Below, one piece after another: positions 43,701 through 55,432 of a DNA stretch of 64,000 nucleotides; the stretch's first letter is position 1; every line of letters begins with the position of its first letter. The translations under genes were made by a program, and so were the position numbers. This stretch comes from Oopsacas minuta (lineage: Eukaryota; Porifera; Hexactinellida; Lyssacinosida; Leucopsacidae). The notes under the pieces were generated by a model. The model did no database searches. It was not told where the DNA came from and saw only the letters and a list, made by a program, of their open reading frames with translations. The stretch lies in the NCBI GenBank assembly GCA_024704765.1, contig JAKMXF010000055.1, positions 573,630 through 637,629 on the forward strand. Reading direction: 5' to 3'.

Positions 43701-44041
43701 CTACATTATTCACTTGATTTTAAAGGAAAAAATAAAGCAAAGTACTGAATATTAACAATGTTACAAAGACCAATTGCGGCATCACTAAATCAAACAAGAG
43801 ACATTCAAATATAAATGATTAAAGTCACCATATTGAGAGCAAGAAAAAACGATGCGAAAAGTACAACAAATTAGCAAAAGTCCAACAAAATATTCAGCAA
43901 ATATGGACAATCAGGAAGAGATTTGGCCAGACCAATCCCTGATGACAATGCAAAAGACATATAATCAATCGTGAATAATTCAGAAATATACAAATATGTA
44001 ATCTAATATACTTAAAGAAATAAATAAATATTCAAAATTAC

Positions 44042-44201
44042 CTTTCAAAATCCATAGAATAAGGGTCAAAATCTGTGAAACCAAAAATACCGAAAAAGAG
44101 GTAGCATATGAAAGTTCTTTCTGAGTTAGTGTGAATTCCATGATATTTTCCAATAATTGAGTACACATGAATAGTGTATGAAAGAGGAATTTCGTTAAAA
44201 A
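44042..44201 (-). CDS. putative exon 1 of an unknown membrane protein
   Basis: A strong acceptor (tttttattttctag) and a donor (GAAAG|gtaatt) bound 160 nt. In the phase that joins to 43700 it reads KFLFHTLFMCTQLLENIMEF and then ELSYATSFSVFLVSQILTLI..WILK, a likely transmembrane segment. It could be a chemoreceptor-like or other multi-span protein, but nothing specific can be named. It lies in the spacer between elements B and C. Confidence 0.45.
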
Positions 44202-44779
44202 CTAGAAAATAAAAATAGCAAGATGGAAATAATATCATGCATGAAGACCAAATGGTTGAGAAAAAATATGACTATAGGTAAAAAGAATAATTACAATAGG
44301 GTTTGTGAATTTGAACATTGATTTATATAAAAATCAGATAGTAAAGGAAGAAATATCTTTTGTCATACCATTCAATACAAAAAGCAATGATGTGCTTCTC
44401 TATAGTTGGAAAAAGGATAAAATAGTGAATGAAATTATTTAGGTAAAAGTATTAATAACAAAATATCAAGATGATACATGTACATCGAATATTCTTAGTG
44501 CTAATCCATAGAAATATAGAAGGTCTATACCTTTAATATATTTCTAGATCCAATTCAAGTAATCTGAATTCTTAAAGAGCGATATTGGTAACAATAATGC
44601 AATCTTATGAAGCACCGTAGAGAATTAAGCGTGGTCACAAAAATCAAAATCGTTTTCAGAGATGCGATCATCCAAAATAAGACAAATAATCAAGTTTATG
44701 TTGGCATAATCTATAGTCAAAGTAATGGCGATGGGTAGCATATAATGTTCAATTGTTGAAAATAACTAATCAACATAAA
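44202..44779. other. no gene seen
   Basis: Non-coding spacer up to the mariner 2 left end. Confidence 0.4.
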
Positions 44780-44802
44780 TAAAAGGATTGTTGAATACAT
44801 AA

Positions 44803-47093
44803 CACAGGTCAACAAAATTTAACTTCATTTTCTCCTCAAGTATTAGATTGACATTTTCTAAGCTAGTTTTTACGCTGAATTCAAATCTGCTTCCAGATTC
44901 TTTCCAGCACGTCCAGTATTGTTTCCATCCACAAGTTACCGATTTTTATGTATTTCCTAAATTTTTCCTGTTATTTTATGGGTAGTGGCTGTCTTTTTGT
45001 CTTCTTACATGATAGCCATCTGAAATTAATCAACGTTTCGATGTTTTAGATTAATGCCAAGATAATATCAGTTATTATCCTAGCTCTTACGTATAATTAT
45101 TCACATTCATGCATGTATCAACTACTCACAAACTAAGGGGAAATACATATCCATCTAGAAGTATAAAGGTAGCTAACTAAATTAAAAGTGTAGAGAGTAC
45201 GACTTCCTTTAATATATCTTGTTGGGATTATCTCTGAAGAGCCACCAACAGTAATCGGACATCATGCCCTCATTCCAGAAACCTTGGTATCGGGTTTCCA
45301 TCTCCTGTATGTCTTGGTGGAATCTCTCACCCGGTTCATCACTTACAGCACCAAGGTTCTCAGGGAAAAAATCAAGGTGAGAGTGCAAGAAGTGAAGTTT
45401 TAGCGGCATGTGACAGTCCATCTTCTCGTATGCGTTAAGCAAGGTTTCCACTCCTTCTCTGTAGTTGGACGACTTCTTGTTGCCCAAAAACTTTTCACAA
45501 ACCCATTTGAAAGAATTCCAAGCACACATTTCTAATTCGGATAATGTCTTCTTGAAATCTGGATCTCTGAATACTTATCTGATTTGTGGTCCGACAAATA
45601 CTCCCTCTTTTAACTTTGCCCTTGCTTAATTTCGGAAATTTGCCAACCAAATGCAGAAATCCTGCGGAATATGTTATGCCCATTGTTTTAACGAATGTTT
45701 TCATTAATCCAAGTTTAATATGAAGTGGGAGTAAGAAAACTTTGTTTGGATCTACCAATGGCGAATGCTGTAAATTGGTTTTCCCCACTTCATAGGTTCT
45801 CTTCGGCCCATCACATTTTTTATAATGTTCACCAGTTGCTCGGCTGTCCCAGAGACATAGGAAACAACAATACATTGTAAAACCTTGTTGCAAGCCCATC
45901 AATAGCCCGATTATCTTAAGATCACAGCAGATATTCCATATATGTGTTCTATACTGTGTTGCTTCCAAAACTTCCTCCAAATTGGCGAAGGTATCTTTGA
46001 GATAGACGGAGTGAACAATTGGAACGCCAGGCTTTTTAGATTTCCGTTATGCAACAGAACAGCTTTCAAACTGCGTTTTGACGAGTCGGTGAAAAGACGC
46101 CAATCAGAGGAAGAATGTTCTTGTAATAGGTTTCCATAGAGCCTTCGATATCATTACAATAGCACACTGGACCATCAGTGGTGTAGTATTGAGCGAGATC
46201 GAAATTTCGCTTGCGATAGTGGGATACAGGACATCTTTGTCGAGTAGGTTTTCTGTTTGAGCCTGGATGCAAAGAGTTCAGCTTTGTCTTTAGATAAGTC
46301 TAGATCCCTGACCAGGTCATTCAATTCTCCCAGTGTAAATGTTTGTGGCTCTAGTAATTCATCTTCCGGAACATAATTAGCATCTGTAGAATCTGCATGA
46401 ACATCTTCCACCATATCAGACCCAATTTTAATTTGCTGTGGCTTGAAAATTGGGATTGGTAATGAGATGTCGTGTGGAATTGGCCTGCGAGCAGAATCCA
46501 AGTCTGGGTAAACAAGAGCGTGCTTATTCTTGGCTGAGAATCCTGTAATGTCGATAAGGCAAAGTAACAATCATCTAGGTGATTTTTCTGTTCCCCCAGA
46601 CCATGGGTATTGCAAATGGCATTGAAACTTTCCTTTTGTTCAACCAATCACGTAGTCCACTTGAACCAGAAGTGCATATAACATGTGGTGCCCACGACTT
46701 GTCTTGGTCACCAAGTGGACATTCGAAGTACAATTTGTATATGTTCTTTAATTGATTTGTGATTGGACGTCTTTGTGATTTTACGCAAAAAAGACCACAA
46801 ACGTAACAGAAATTGTCGGGATGAGTTCTACAATTACGATGCATGTTTATAATTTGATTTGCTTGAATTCAAATAAGTAAAGTCATTTATATTCCAGATA
46901 ATTGAATCAAAATAGGCATGCTCATATAGCAATTTAGTACCTAGGCAATACTATACTATTGAAAAAATGGATATTGTATTTCAGAATAACTAGACGTGCT
47001 ATAGAAATTCTGTTTGCAGATTCGAGTTCAGCATTCAAATGTATGCTAAGATAAATGTATATGATCTCTGATGAGAAATCTTGTTGAGTTGTG
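44803..47093 (-). mobile_element. CACTA-TIR transposon C (2291 bp), inverted relative to B
   Basis: Ends as in B, flanked by TAA (44800-44802 and 47094-47096; TTA on the other strand). It is nearly identical to B with scattered substitutions and small indels. It is inserted into the terminal repeat of mariner 2, which shows that the duplication is exactly TTA/TAA. Confidence 0.85.
45209..46844 (-). pseudogene. CACTA-TIR element gene, copy C
   Basis: Same order of segments and the same internal breaks as copy B: zinc module from ATG 46842-46844, LGELNDLVRDLDLSKDKAEL, SHYRKRNFDLAQYYTTDG, CCDLKIIGLLMGLQQGFTMY with CFLCLW, LKLHFLHSHLDFF and PGERFHQDIQEMETRYQG, ending at 45209. It differs from B by a few changes (for example CTSG for CTSC, losing one zinc Cys, and a 1-bp deletion at VW..QKNH). 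Both copies therefore descend from an already broken gene. Confidence 0.75.
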
Positions 47094-47136
47094 TAATGAG
47101 ACTTATGTCATAATTCATATAGTAAACCTATACTTA

Positions 47137-48183
47137 TCATAATTGATTATCAAGTGTTTCGAGAAATTCTCCCTTGAACTTAACACATCCTTTTAGTAAC
47201 TTTTCCAGCCCAGTGGTTTAGAATTCTTTATGGGTCCCTTTTTCCCATTGTTTTATTTCATACTCTAGCCGTTTGAAATCCTCAAATATCTTCCCTCGAA
47301 GAGGTCTCCTTATGTCTCCAAATAACCAGTAGCCGCTGGGAGCCAGGTCTGGACTATACGGAGGATGAGGGAGGCATTCGAATCCCATGTCATCAATTGC
47401 AGCCATTGTCTTAGAACTTAAATGGCGCCTTGCGTTGTCATGTTGCAGCAATACGCTCGTGTCAACTTGCCTCGCTTCTCACGTTTAATCGCTTGACGCA
47501 ATTCTTTCAATTCGCCAACGTAATAATCACTGTTTATGGTTGTCTTCTCAGGCAACCAGTCGAAGTGATAATTCCTATCCCAAAATACTGTTGCCATTCT
47601 CTTCCCTGCTGATTTTGCGCCTTTATATTTATGGGTAGAGGTTCATCACGTCTCTTCCACTGCTTCGAATGAGTTTTACTCTCTGGTTCATGATAATGAA
47701 ACCAAGTTTCATCCCCAGTAATATACAATCACAAAGGTCTTCCTCTGCCTTGTGTCTTGAAAGTAATTCTTGCTAACTCTGGCCCTTTCGCGTTTTAGTT
47801 CTTTTGAAAGAAATTTTGGGCCCAACGCGCAGTTACCTACGACATTTCCAGATCTTCACTGATAATCGAGTGTAGTGTGGCTTTTGATATACCTACCCAC
47901 TCTTCAATCTCTCGCAGGATTATTCGTCTGTCTTCGTCCAAATTGTTTGGACCCTCTCGATATTCCTGCGGGTTTTTGAGGAATTCGGACGACCTGGACG
48001 AGGGTCATCGTGGAGTTCCTCATCGCCATTATCAAAACGTTCAATCTATCTATATATGGTGGCTTTCGAAGGACATTCATCACTGAAAATATCCTGCATT
48101 TCACGAAGAATGTATGAGCCCGTCTTCCCATTTTTCCACAGGTACCAAATTATTTGTCGTTTTCCTTCTTTGCTAAAATCCAT
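47137..48183 (-). pseudogene. mariner transposase 2 (SETMAR-type)
   Basis: Start ATG 48181-48183 (MDFSKEGKRQIIWYLWKNGK), HTH with DECPSKATIYR, FDNGDEELHDDPRPGRP, then decayed HTH 2. LYITGDETWFHYHEPESK (first Asp), MLQHDNARRHLSSKT (second Asp) and PYSPDLAPSGYWLF (third Asp) are all present. The tail is TTGLEKLLKGCVKFKGEF with stop at 47137-47139. 1047 nt, normal length. Several stops and frameshifts separate the parts. Confidence 0.85.
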
Positions 48184-48370
48184 TAGTTGAAAAACGTGGC
48201 CTATACAAATGAAACTTTATACCGAAGAATATGCTAGTAGAGTAAAGAGAATATTGTATCGAAGTTAGACAACCAAGTTAGGCTCGTAATCTAATATTAA
48301 ACTTAGAGCTGTATTGACTAGAATATGAAATCGATACATTAGTCTTATTACTTATTGAACAACCCTTGTA

Positions 48371-51300
48371 CATACCACACATCGAATCGGAAACAGATTA
48401 TATATGCCCAAATTCCCTATACCCTGATAATACATTTTGATATCTTACCTGATTGATTTATGAGGTAACCATCAAATAAACCATAAATGGTCTTGTTCAA
48501 GATTGAGCAAAATTGTATTTAATATGACATCAAACTTATTATTCGGATATCGGAAGTCAGATAGATAGATACTATTACAAGAGAATTAGGTATATAGGTT
48601 AAGAAGTTATGGGTGAATATAAATCAAAATATGCTATGGAAGGATACTACAACAACTGTAGAACTTGTCAACATATTATTACAGTATGTATTTTGCATGA
48701 AATCATCCCCAAAGAAGATAAATAAATTTTGTAGAAGCTATAAGTAATTCTATAGTTAAAGTTGCGCCAGTAATATGTTCTAGAACTGGTAGAGCACAGT
48801 AGCGCAATATGCTGAAATAAGCATATCTTAAACAACCTATTTGAGAGTATTGTTAGGTTTCACCATATTTAATGATCGAGAAAATAGTTTACCATTATCT
48901 AGTATTATAGAAATCCTAAATACAGCAGCCAAACATATATAATAAAAAGGGACCAAAGGTGAATAAATAAGGCTAATAATTATTTGGAGAAACTCTAAAA
49001 TCTTTACACATCAAAGGTAGACATTAGGAGCATAATGATCATCCGTGGAGGCAAAGCGACAAAAATATATTAATGACTGAAAGCTGCGTTAATTTCAAGA
49101 TAAAGCTGATCGGAAATGGAACACAGTCTCTTATAAAATCAGACTGCACCTGATAATACAATTATAGAGCTGGGTCTTGGAATAACTAAAGTTAAGTTCA
49201 ATGCGCACCAAACAACCCCATTATCAGTGGTATAGCAAGGGGGTGGCTGTGCAAGCTAAAGAAACACCGTCATCATAATGTCAAAATTGCCATTAGAATA
49301 TTACCCGTGGACTGCACAAGTGGGACACAATATCCCAAGAGAAAAATAATACTTACAATAATTGAAACTATGCAAAATGTGGTATGGTATGATTGAATAA
49401 CCCTAATAATCAGTTAGTAAAAAGATATTCGTGCAAAAATCCGTGAACATGACACTCCTGCATTTTCTATGGACATAATGGACGTTTGATAGGTTAATAA
49501 TAATTATTAATAGAAAACTTTGGACGATAGATATATTCATACAAATAATATTATGGGATCATGAAAAATAACTAGGTTCGTTTTTCACATAGAAATACAA
49601 TTCAGAATTGAATGTTTTGTATTGTGTGTGAAATCCGTTGGGTAGGAACTATTGCAAATTCTCCAAAGTGATGTACACCATCTGGAACAATGGGAGAAGT
49701 CAAGTGCATGTATTAAACATAAATATTTTCTAAAATTGAGATTTGATGTTAGTCTGAGAAAATTATGTATTTTTCCGAAGATAGATATTTTGATAAATTC
49801 AAATTTAGAAAAGTTTGCAAGAAATTAAGTTCCTAAATTGTTGTAAATTTGAAATGATTGTATATACAACTTCAAGACTTCTAGCATTTTTAAGATATAG
49901 GTAAATGTGAAATGACTTTTACAATTACTGTATGAATATATGTATGATGTGACAACATTAATTCTCGAATTATGTCCCAACCCTATTGAGTGACCCCTTG
50001 TTCTCTGTCTATGTGTATATCTATCCTCGATAGACGTCAAATTGGTAACATCAAAATGAATCATAAGGATATGGGAAGTCAGGTACATACTATAAATTAG
50101 ATAAGCTGAATATGAATGAATTTTAACGATTATCGAATTCTATTTGGATATTCATAAAAATGTCCAATCCATAGAATCTCCATGACAAAATTTGATATCT
50201 TGCAAAAAGGTATCCATAGATGTGTTAATCCCTGAATGAATGATGCATCATGTACGATACGAAAATAGATCAAAGCAGGCATATTTGAAACAAATATTCT
50301 CATAGACACATTTCACACGTTACTGAATTTTTAGTATATTTTGGGTGACAATATATTGTTCTACAAATATGCAATACATTACTTGGGCTGATATGCACCG
50401 TTTCTGCAATATAGATCTACAAATAAAATACCTTAATCTCCGACCGCATCTCTGTTCCAAAATTCACAAGAGATTGGTAGGCCTTATATTAGAGTAACCT
50501 ATGCTTGAGTGGAAGTATATATTACGCCTTAATCGCCTTTGTTACATTGTGCTATATTTTGAAGAATCTACTGATTATAGGGACAAATACACAAAATGCA
50601 GGCAAATAGCCATGATTATATGGATATAAATGTGTATAATATATGCCTAAACTTTTCTCTTAAGCGCACTTTAAGTGTCAACGGACAAATAATTCCTGCA
50701 GAAGGTCAAACTGGTGTTGCAGCTAGAGCGCATGCATTCTTTGGGGCTCTTCCAAAATTCCATCTGCTGTTACTTTGAATAAGTACTCACATCTACCTCT
50801 ATGAAATCCGTCTTGATGGAGGATTTGTAGTCCATTGAGCATGCATATCCAATATGTTATGCGATATTTGAACTCAAAAATTACTCTATAACAAAGATAT
50901 TCCTTTACATTCAGTGGAGTCCGGACGATAATTAAATACGGTGTGATTAGATAATTATTGACTGTAAAGTGTATATATCAAAACCATGGAGTCCATGAAA
51001 TGAGGAATGTTGGCACTCATTCTTCGGTACATGAATTAGTATCAAATGATATTTCGTTATTGGGCAAAGTTTGACACATGAAATGTATTATTGTCGGATA
51101 GGAAATCATAGTTAGGGAGTCACTTGATCATATTGGTTTTTTTGGAATAACTGTGGAATATGAGCTAGTGGTTATTACAACTATCTCTGCTATTAGGAAT
51201 TTATAGTTACTAGGCAATTCAAACTGAAAAACTAAGCATAAACATCTGGGTCAAATAAATCTATCGAATTCTGAATAGAAAATTATCCATTTCAAGATAA

Positions 51301-51481
51301 AAAAAGTTTATGAGGCTAGTACCTTATATACCCAAAGACAACGAGATCAAAATGTGTAGAGAGGATACTATATATTATTCGAAAAAGGTACAATGTGATA
51401 TAGCCCATGCCCAAGGTTGGGTAGGCCTCGACCTAGCTAAGCCACTACGCTGGCACCTAGAAATCATACATTAGATTATAC
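48371..51481. other. no confident gene over about 3 kb
   Basis: AT-rich, with only short unsupported frames (for example 49825-50088 minus and 50596-50778 plus). No transposon ends recognised. Confidence 0.4.
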
Positions 51482-51754
51482 CTGTTGGGGATATAGATCC
51501 ACGCCAATTTGCAATTCATTCATCTCCAAACAATCAACTATCGCAACTTTAGGGATAGAAACAATGCAGCCTTTAAGCTGTAACAATAGTTCACTTTCAT
51601 TGTTACATCTGAGAGATAACTTGAAAACTAATAGTGCGCCTGCTATCCACCTCAAGATTAATTTGATTGAGTCTATTTCCTTGGAGGAACTGAGGCAGAT
51701 GAATAGTAACGAGGAATTATTCAAAGAATCGGGATGTAAACAGAATAGCAGCCT
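51482..51754 (-). CDS. putative internal exon, 91 codons, product unknown
   Basis: Bounded by acceptor-like tctatgcag and donor CAACAG|gtataa, with phase 0 on both sides (273 nt). It reads FCLHPDSLNNSSLLFICLSS through LILRWIAGALLVFKLSLR to LQIGVDLYPQQ. The composition is protein-like, with one moderately hydrophobic stretch. The plus strand of the same segment is also open, but no splice sites support it. No family recognised. Confidence 0.45.
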
Positions 51755-54046
51755 CTGCATAGATTCAAATTCACAAGGTTTATCAAGTTGTATCTAAAGA
51801 AAAATCAATAATAGTTCCAAATATATTTAGCATATGGGATGAAGCTTTTTGAGGATAACCAATCGAATATCAGAAATTCTTTTATCATTCAATAACAAAA
51901 AAAACGTACAAATATCTGATAAAGTTGTGGTAAATATTCACGCGTTTATCAAAATCGTAGACAGTCTAAAATTTATCATCAATGAATTTGAAATCTTATA
52001 TGTATTCTTAGATAAGAAATCAGGATTCTTAAAAAATGATAGTTTCATTTTTAACATGGTAATCATCATCAATAGCGGTTATTGATTAAGAACTTCCTAT
52101 GATATATACACAATAGCAATATTCGGGCATTATAGATGAATCGTCATGATGCAAAATGTAAAACACTATTGTGACAATTATTTCCACCTAATTACTTTAG
52201 ACAATACAGTAAGTCAAAAATGTGGATTCTAATTATAGACCCGTCAAATCAGGTAGCTCAAATACCAGGGAAAAATGAAAATCTGTTCGAGTTAAGGATG
52301 GCCTCCCATCAATTTCACATTTTCCCTAAGACTTTATCAATTCATTAAGAGCTAAAGTTGTTAGAGCATATTCAGTTTTTCGTAATCTTTTCAAAAATGT
52401 AACAAAAACCTTCATATCTAGAATAATATATCTTGAATAATTAGATATACTAAGCATCTAACATCCAGTAACTCGAAATCATAAATCTGTTCCAGACAAC
52501 GCAATGTTTTTCTGAATAAACCAAATAGTAAACGAGAGAAAATATAATTGGTTACAGATAAGAATGCTTGAATCAATAGGCATTCGAGTTAGCAGGTGTT
52601 GGCTATTCAATGGATATCCAGCAATAATTATTCAATAACACTAAATTTCCGATCATCAAATAGGCTACACAGTATGTTAAGTATGTATACGATACTGTAA
52701 TCTACAACCTATTTAGCGCTGTTATTTGACATTGTTCCAACTTAATCTCAGTGGACTTCCCCCATACTATATTCTTATTAAAACCTTGCCAATTCAATAG
52801 CTTATATTTTTTACAAAGAATAAGTGGCACCACGTGAGCTTACTCTCACGTTATGTCAACAGTCAAATAAACAATGCTAGATGAGATATGAACAACAATA
52901 TGACCACACAAAACCTTTGAAAACATATATTTTACCATATTTCCAAAAGTTAAAAATATTCTGACTCATTAAATTCACCTATACCACAAATATATTGAAC
53001 ATGGAATTGTATATCACTTCTGCTCTTTTTCCGTAGGTACCAAGTTTTGGTACCTTGGTTGTGGGGTCAGGACTCCCAAGGTTTGGTGGACAAGTCCGTA
53101 CTTTTTGTGAAATGTACATAAATGGAGCAGCGACTTCTCATGGTGGACCCCAAGCCTGATTTTGTTAACAATAACTTAATGCAACCATATCCGTACATTC
53201 AAAATTATTCTATCCTACACTTACAATTTGCGACATGGCCTGTCAGTTCCATGGAGTATGTTAAACATTTGATATTGCGAAAGGTTTGATTACATACTTG
53301 TCTTTTCTTCCCCACTGATAATTAGACTAGTATTGCGAGTTTAGAAGCAACTATTCCTTGACAAAATGAAGACTCTGAGATGAACAAATGATAAAGTGAA
53401 TGTTATTTTTTCAATTCATTAATACTCCCGTCAGCGATTCCCAAACGGATCCAAGAACACTAATGCGGTTCACGGATGACCGCAGAACGCCCATAGGACC
53501 TCAAAGTTTGTATTGAAATATACTTGAGCCCATAGAATGTGATATAATTGGTAGAGAGCTACACAGGTGAAAATCCTAGGAACAGCTGCACTACTCTATA
53601 ACTAGACTACGTTTGTAAGATATAGTAAACTCGCCGTATGAAAAAGCAGGGATACCTTACCAGTAAAATTTTAAAGTAATTGATTTACTCTACATATAAA
53701 TAAATCAAACCGAATGCGAGGTATTTCGTTATAACGTTAGTTTACTTACGAAATTAGGATATGCAAGCGGGCGTAGAATAAGTACCGTATTCCCCTCGGG
53801 CGCATATTAATATAGGAGCATACCCGAGAACATAGTCAGGTATAGAGTTTAATGATATTTCATTATGGGGCTGCTAACCATGGGGCAATTTAGTGAAATA
53901 CAGTATTCATAAGATACATTACTGATATTAGACGAATATCCACAAAGAAATATTTGTCCCATGGGCCAAAACCCCTCAATTCCTTAAGCCACTTAATTTG
54001 TCATTCATTTTTCGAATAAATCTTTTACTACAAGTGGCTAGATAAA
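51755..54046. other. no confident gene
   Basis: One open + frame at 51849-52085 has no recognisable content. A short perfect hairpin (GGTACCAA..TTGGTACC) lies at 53036-53054 in a slightly GC-richer patch. Confidence 0.4.
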
Positions 54047-54288
54047 ATGGCCATATCTGGTAAATATCACTTCTTTGAGACTGCACCAAAGTTAATTGCA
54101 AAGAACAATTTCCCTAACTATTTGAATGACCAATGTGATTTCTTTGAAAATATCAGATTCTCTATTAACTTGAATGATGGAAAAAACACCTTACATCACT
54201 CAAACAAGGCAACTGTTCAGATTCATATTTTGGAAATTAAGGCTTCACGAAATAAACATGATTGGGACAGAACTTACATAGAAAATAC
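54047..54288 (+). CDS. putative first or internal exon, product unknown
   Basis: From ATG 54047 about 80 codons (MAISGKYHFFETAPKLIAKN ... HDWDRTYIEN) run into a consensus donor AATAC|gtaagt. The donor is the best support. No domain recognised and no following exon found, because the next kilobase holds a decayed repeat. Confidence 0.4.
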
Positions 54289-54414
54289 GTAAGTATATAA
54301 ATTAACGCTCCATGAAATTGCATCGATATTTTGAAAGTTGCGTGAATTTATGCGTAAATCACCTATATTTCGGAATTATTAAGGTGATGATTATAATAAC
54401 TGTAACTTGTGAGT

Positions 54415-54831
54415 ATAGTTAACTCCTCAAAATCGGGACACATCGGTTCTAGCCATTTTCTCGTGATTAAGCGGAGTCCCCAATTAACCGAGATTTTCCA
54501 AAAACAATACTAAATAGCAAAACTACTGTATCTTTTCCTTCTAAGAGTCATATAAAACATAGTAACACTTATTTAGTTAATACATCCAACGAACAAATTT
54601 TAAAATTTTCGGATCGTTTAGTTCACTACATAAATCATGCTAATAACAATGGCTGGTATAAAGAATTTGATATGGACAATTTAATCACAAATATTAATCT
54701 AAATTTTATACATGTACCTGGCTTACTAGAATTTCCAAACTAAAGTGAAATTTCTTCTTGATTGAGTCACAAATTCACACTCGATTACCAGAGGTTGTCT
54801 CAATTAACCGAAATTTAATAGGGTTTCAAAC
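54415..54831. mobile_element. possible pogo/Tigger-type MITE remnant
   Basis: Left part reads AAAATCGGGACACATCGG and CCCAATTAACCGAG; right part reads TCTCAATTAACCGAAATTTA. These resemble the 'GGTTAATCGGGACACC' ends of the pogo element at 8889-11013. No intact TA-flanked ends. Confidence 0.35.
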
Positions 54832-55430
54832 AGAGGGGGGCGCCCTAGGATTCGCCCCCCACCCAGAAATCCTAATAAAGGTGTAATGACAGCACTACCA
54901 ATATGCATGATACAATTTACATGAGAAAGTGTTCTCAATAGGTTCTGATAATAGTACTGAATTTTGCATAATCAAAACTCGGCAATTTTAATTCTTATCC
55001 ATGATGGGAAGTGGAATAAAAAAAGATATTTTCTATAGTCGTGTTTAAAACAAAAGAAATGCATACTTCAGGTATCCTTGACTGATGCAGACAGAGTGGC
55101 ACTATAGGTGTCTTGGCGGATAACTATATAGCTATAAACTTAGAATAATTCTTTCAGACCCCATGTCGGCCAGATCGTATCATTAAACATCAGCTATTGC
55201 GTGATTTATACATATACAGGTAAACCTCCGAGATTTGACATCATCGGGAGAATAATTTGTGCGGTAAAACAGAGGTTGCCGTATCACAAAGTTTCCCTTT
55301 ATAAACGCTTAATATATATACTATTTTAGGACCGAAATATCAGATGCTACCAATATTAATAATAACTAACAGATATCAAAAACCGATTTACTGAGAAGCA
55401 GGCTTTGGCATAGAGATTCCATTTCTATTG
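54832..55430. other. no gene seen
   Basis: Short C/G-rich run (gggggcgcc) at about 54835 next to the MITE remnant; otherwise AT-rich. Confidence 0.4.
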
Positions 55431-55432
55431 TA

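Larger units (their letters stand above)
44782..48368 (-). mobile_element. mariner element 2, split by CACTA element C
   Basis: Right end, inward, CAAGGGTTGTTCAATAAGT before TA (48369-48370); left end AAAGGATTGTTGAATACAT after TA (44780-44781). Element C with one TAA copy sits 21 bp inside the left end. Once it is removed, the left end continues TAATGAGACTTATGT, matching TAATAAGACTAATGT of the right end over about 45 bp. Length without C is 1293 bp, the same as mariner 1. Confidence 0.85.

Noticed and set aside
37670-46844. Copies B and C as a tandem duplicated host gene
   Set aside because: Both have terminal repeats, TTA duplications and unrelated flanks, and one sits inside a mariner; this is transposition, not gene duplication.
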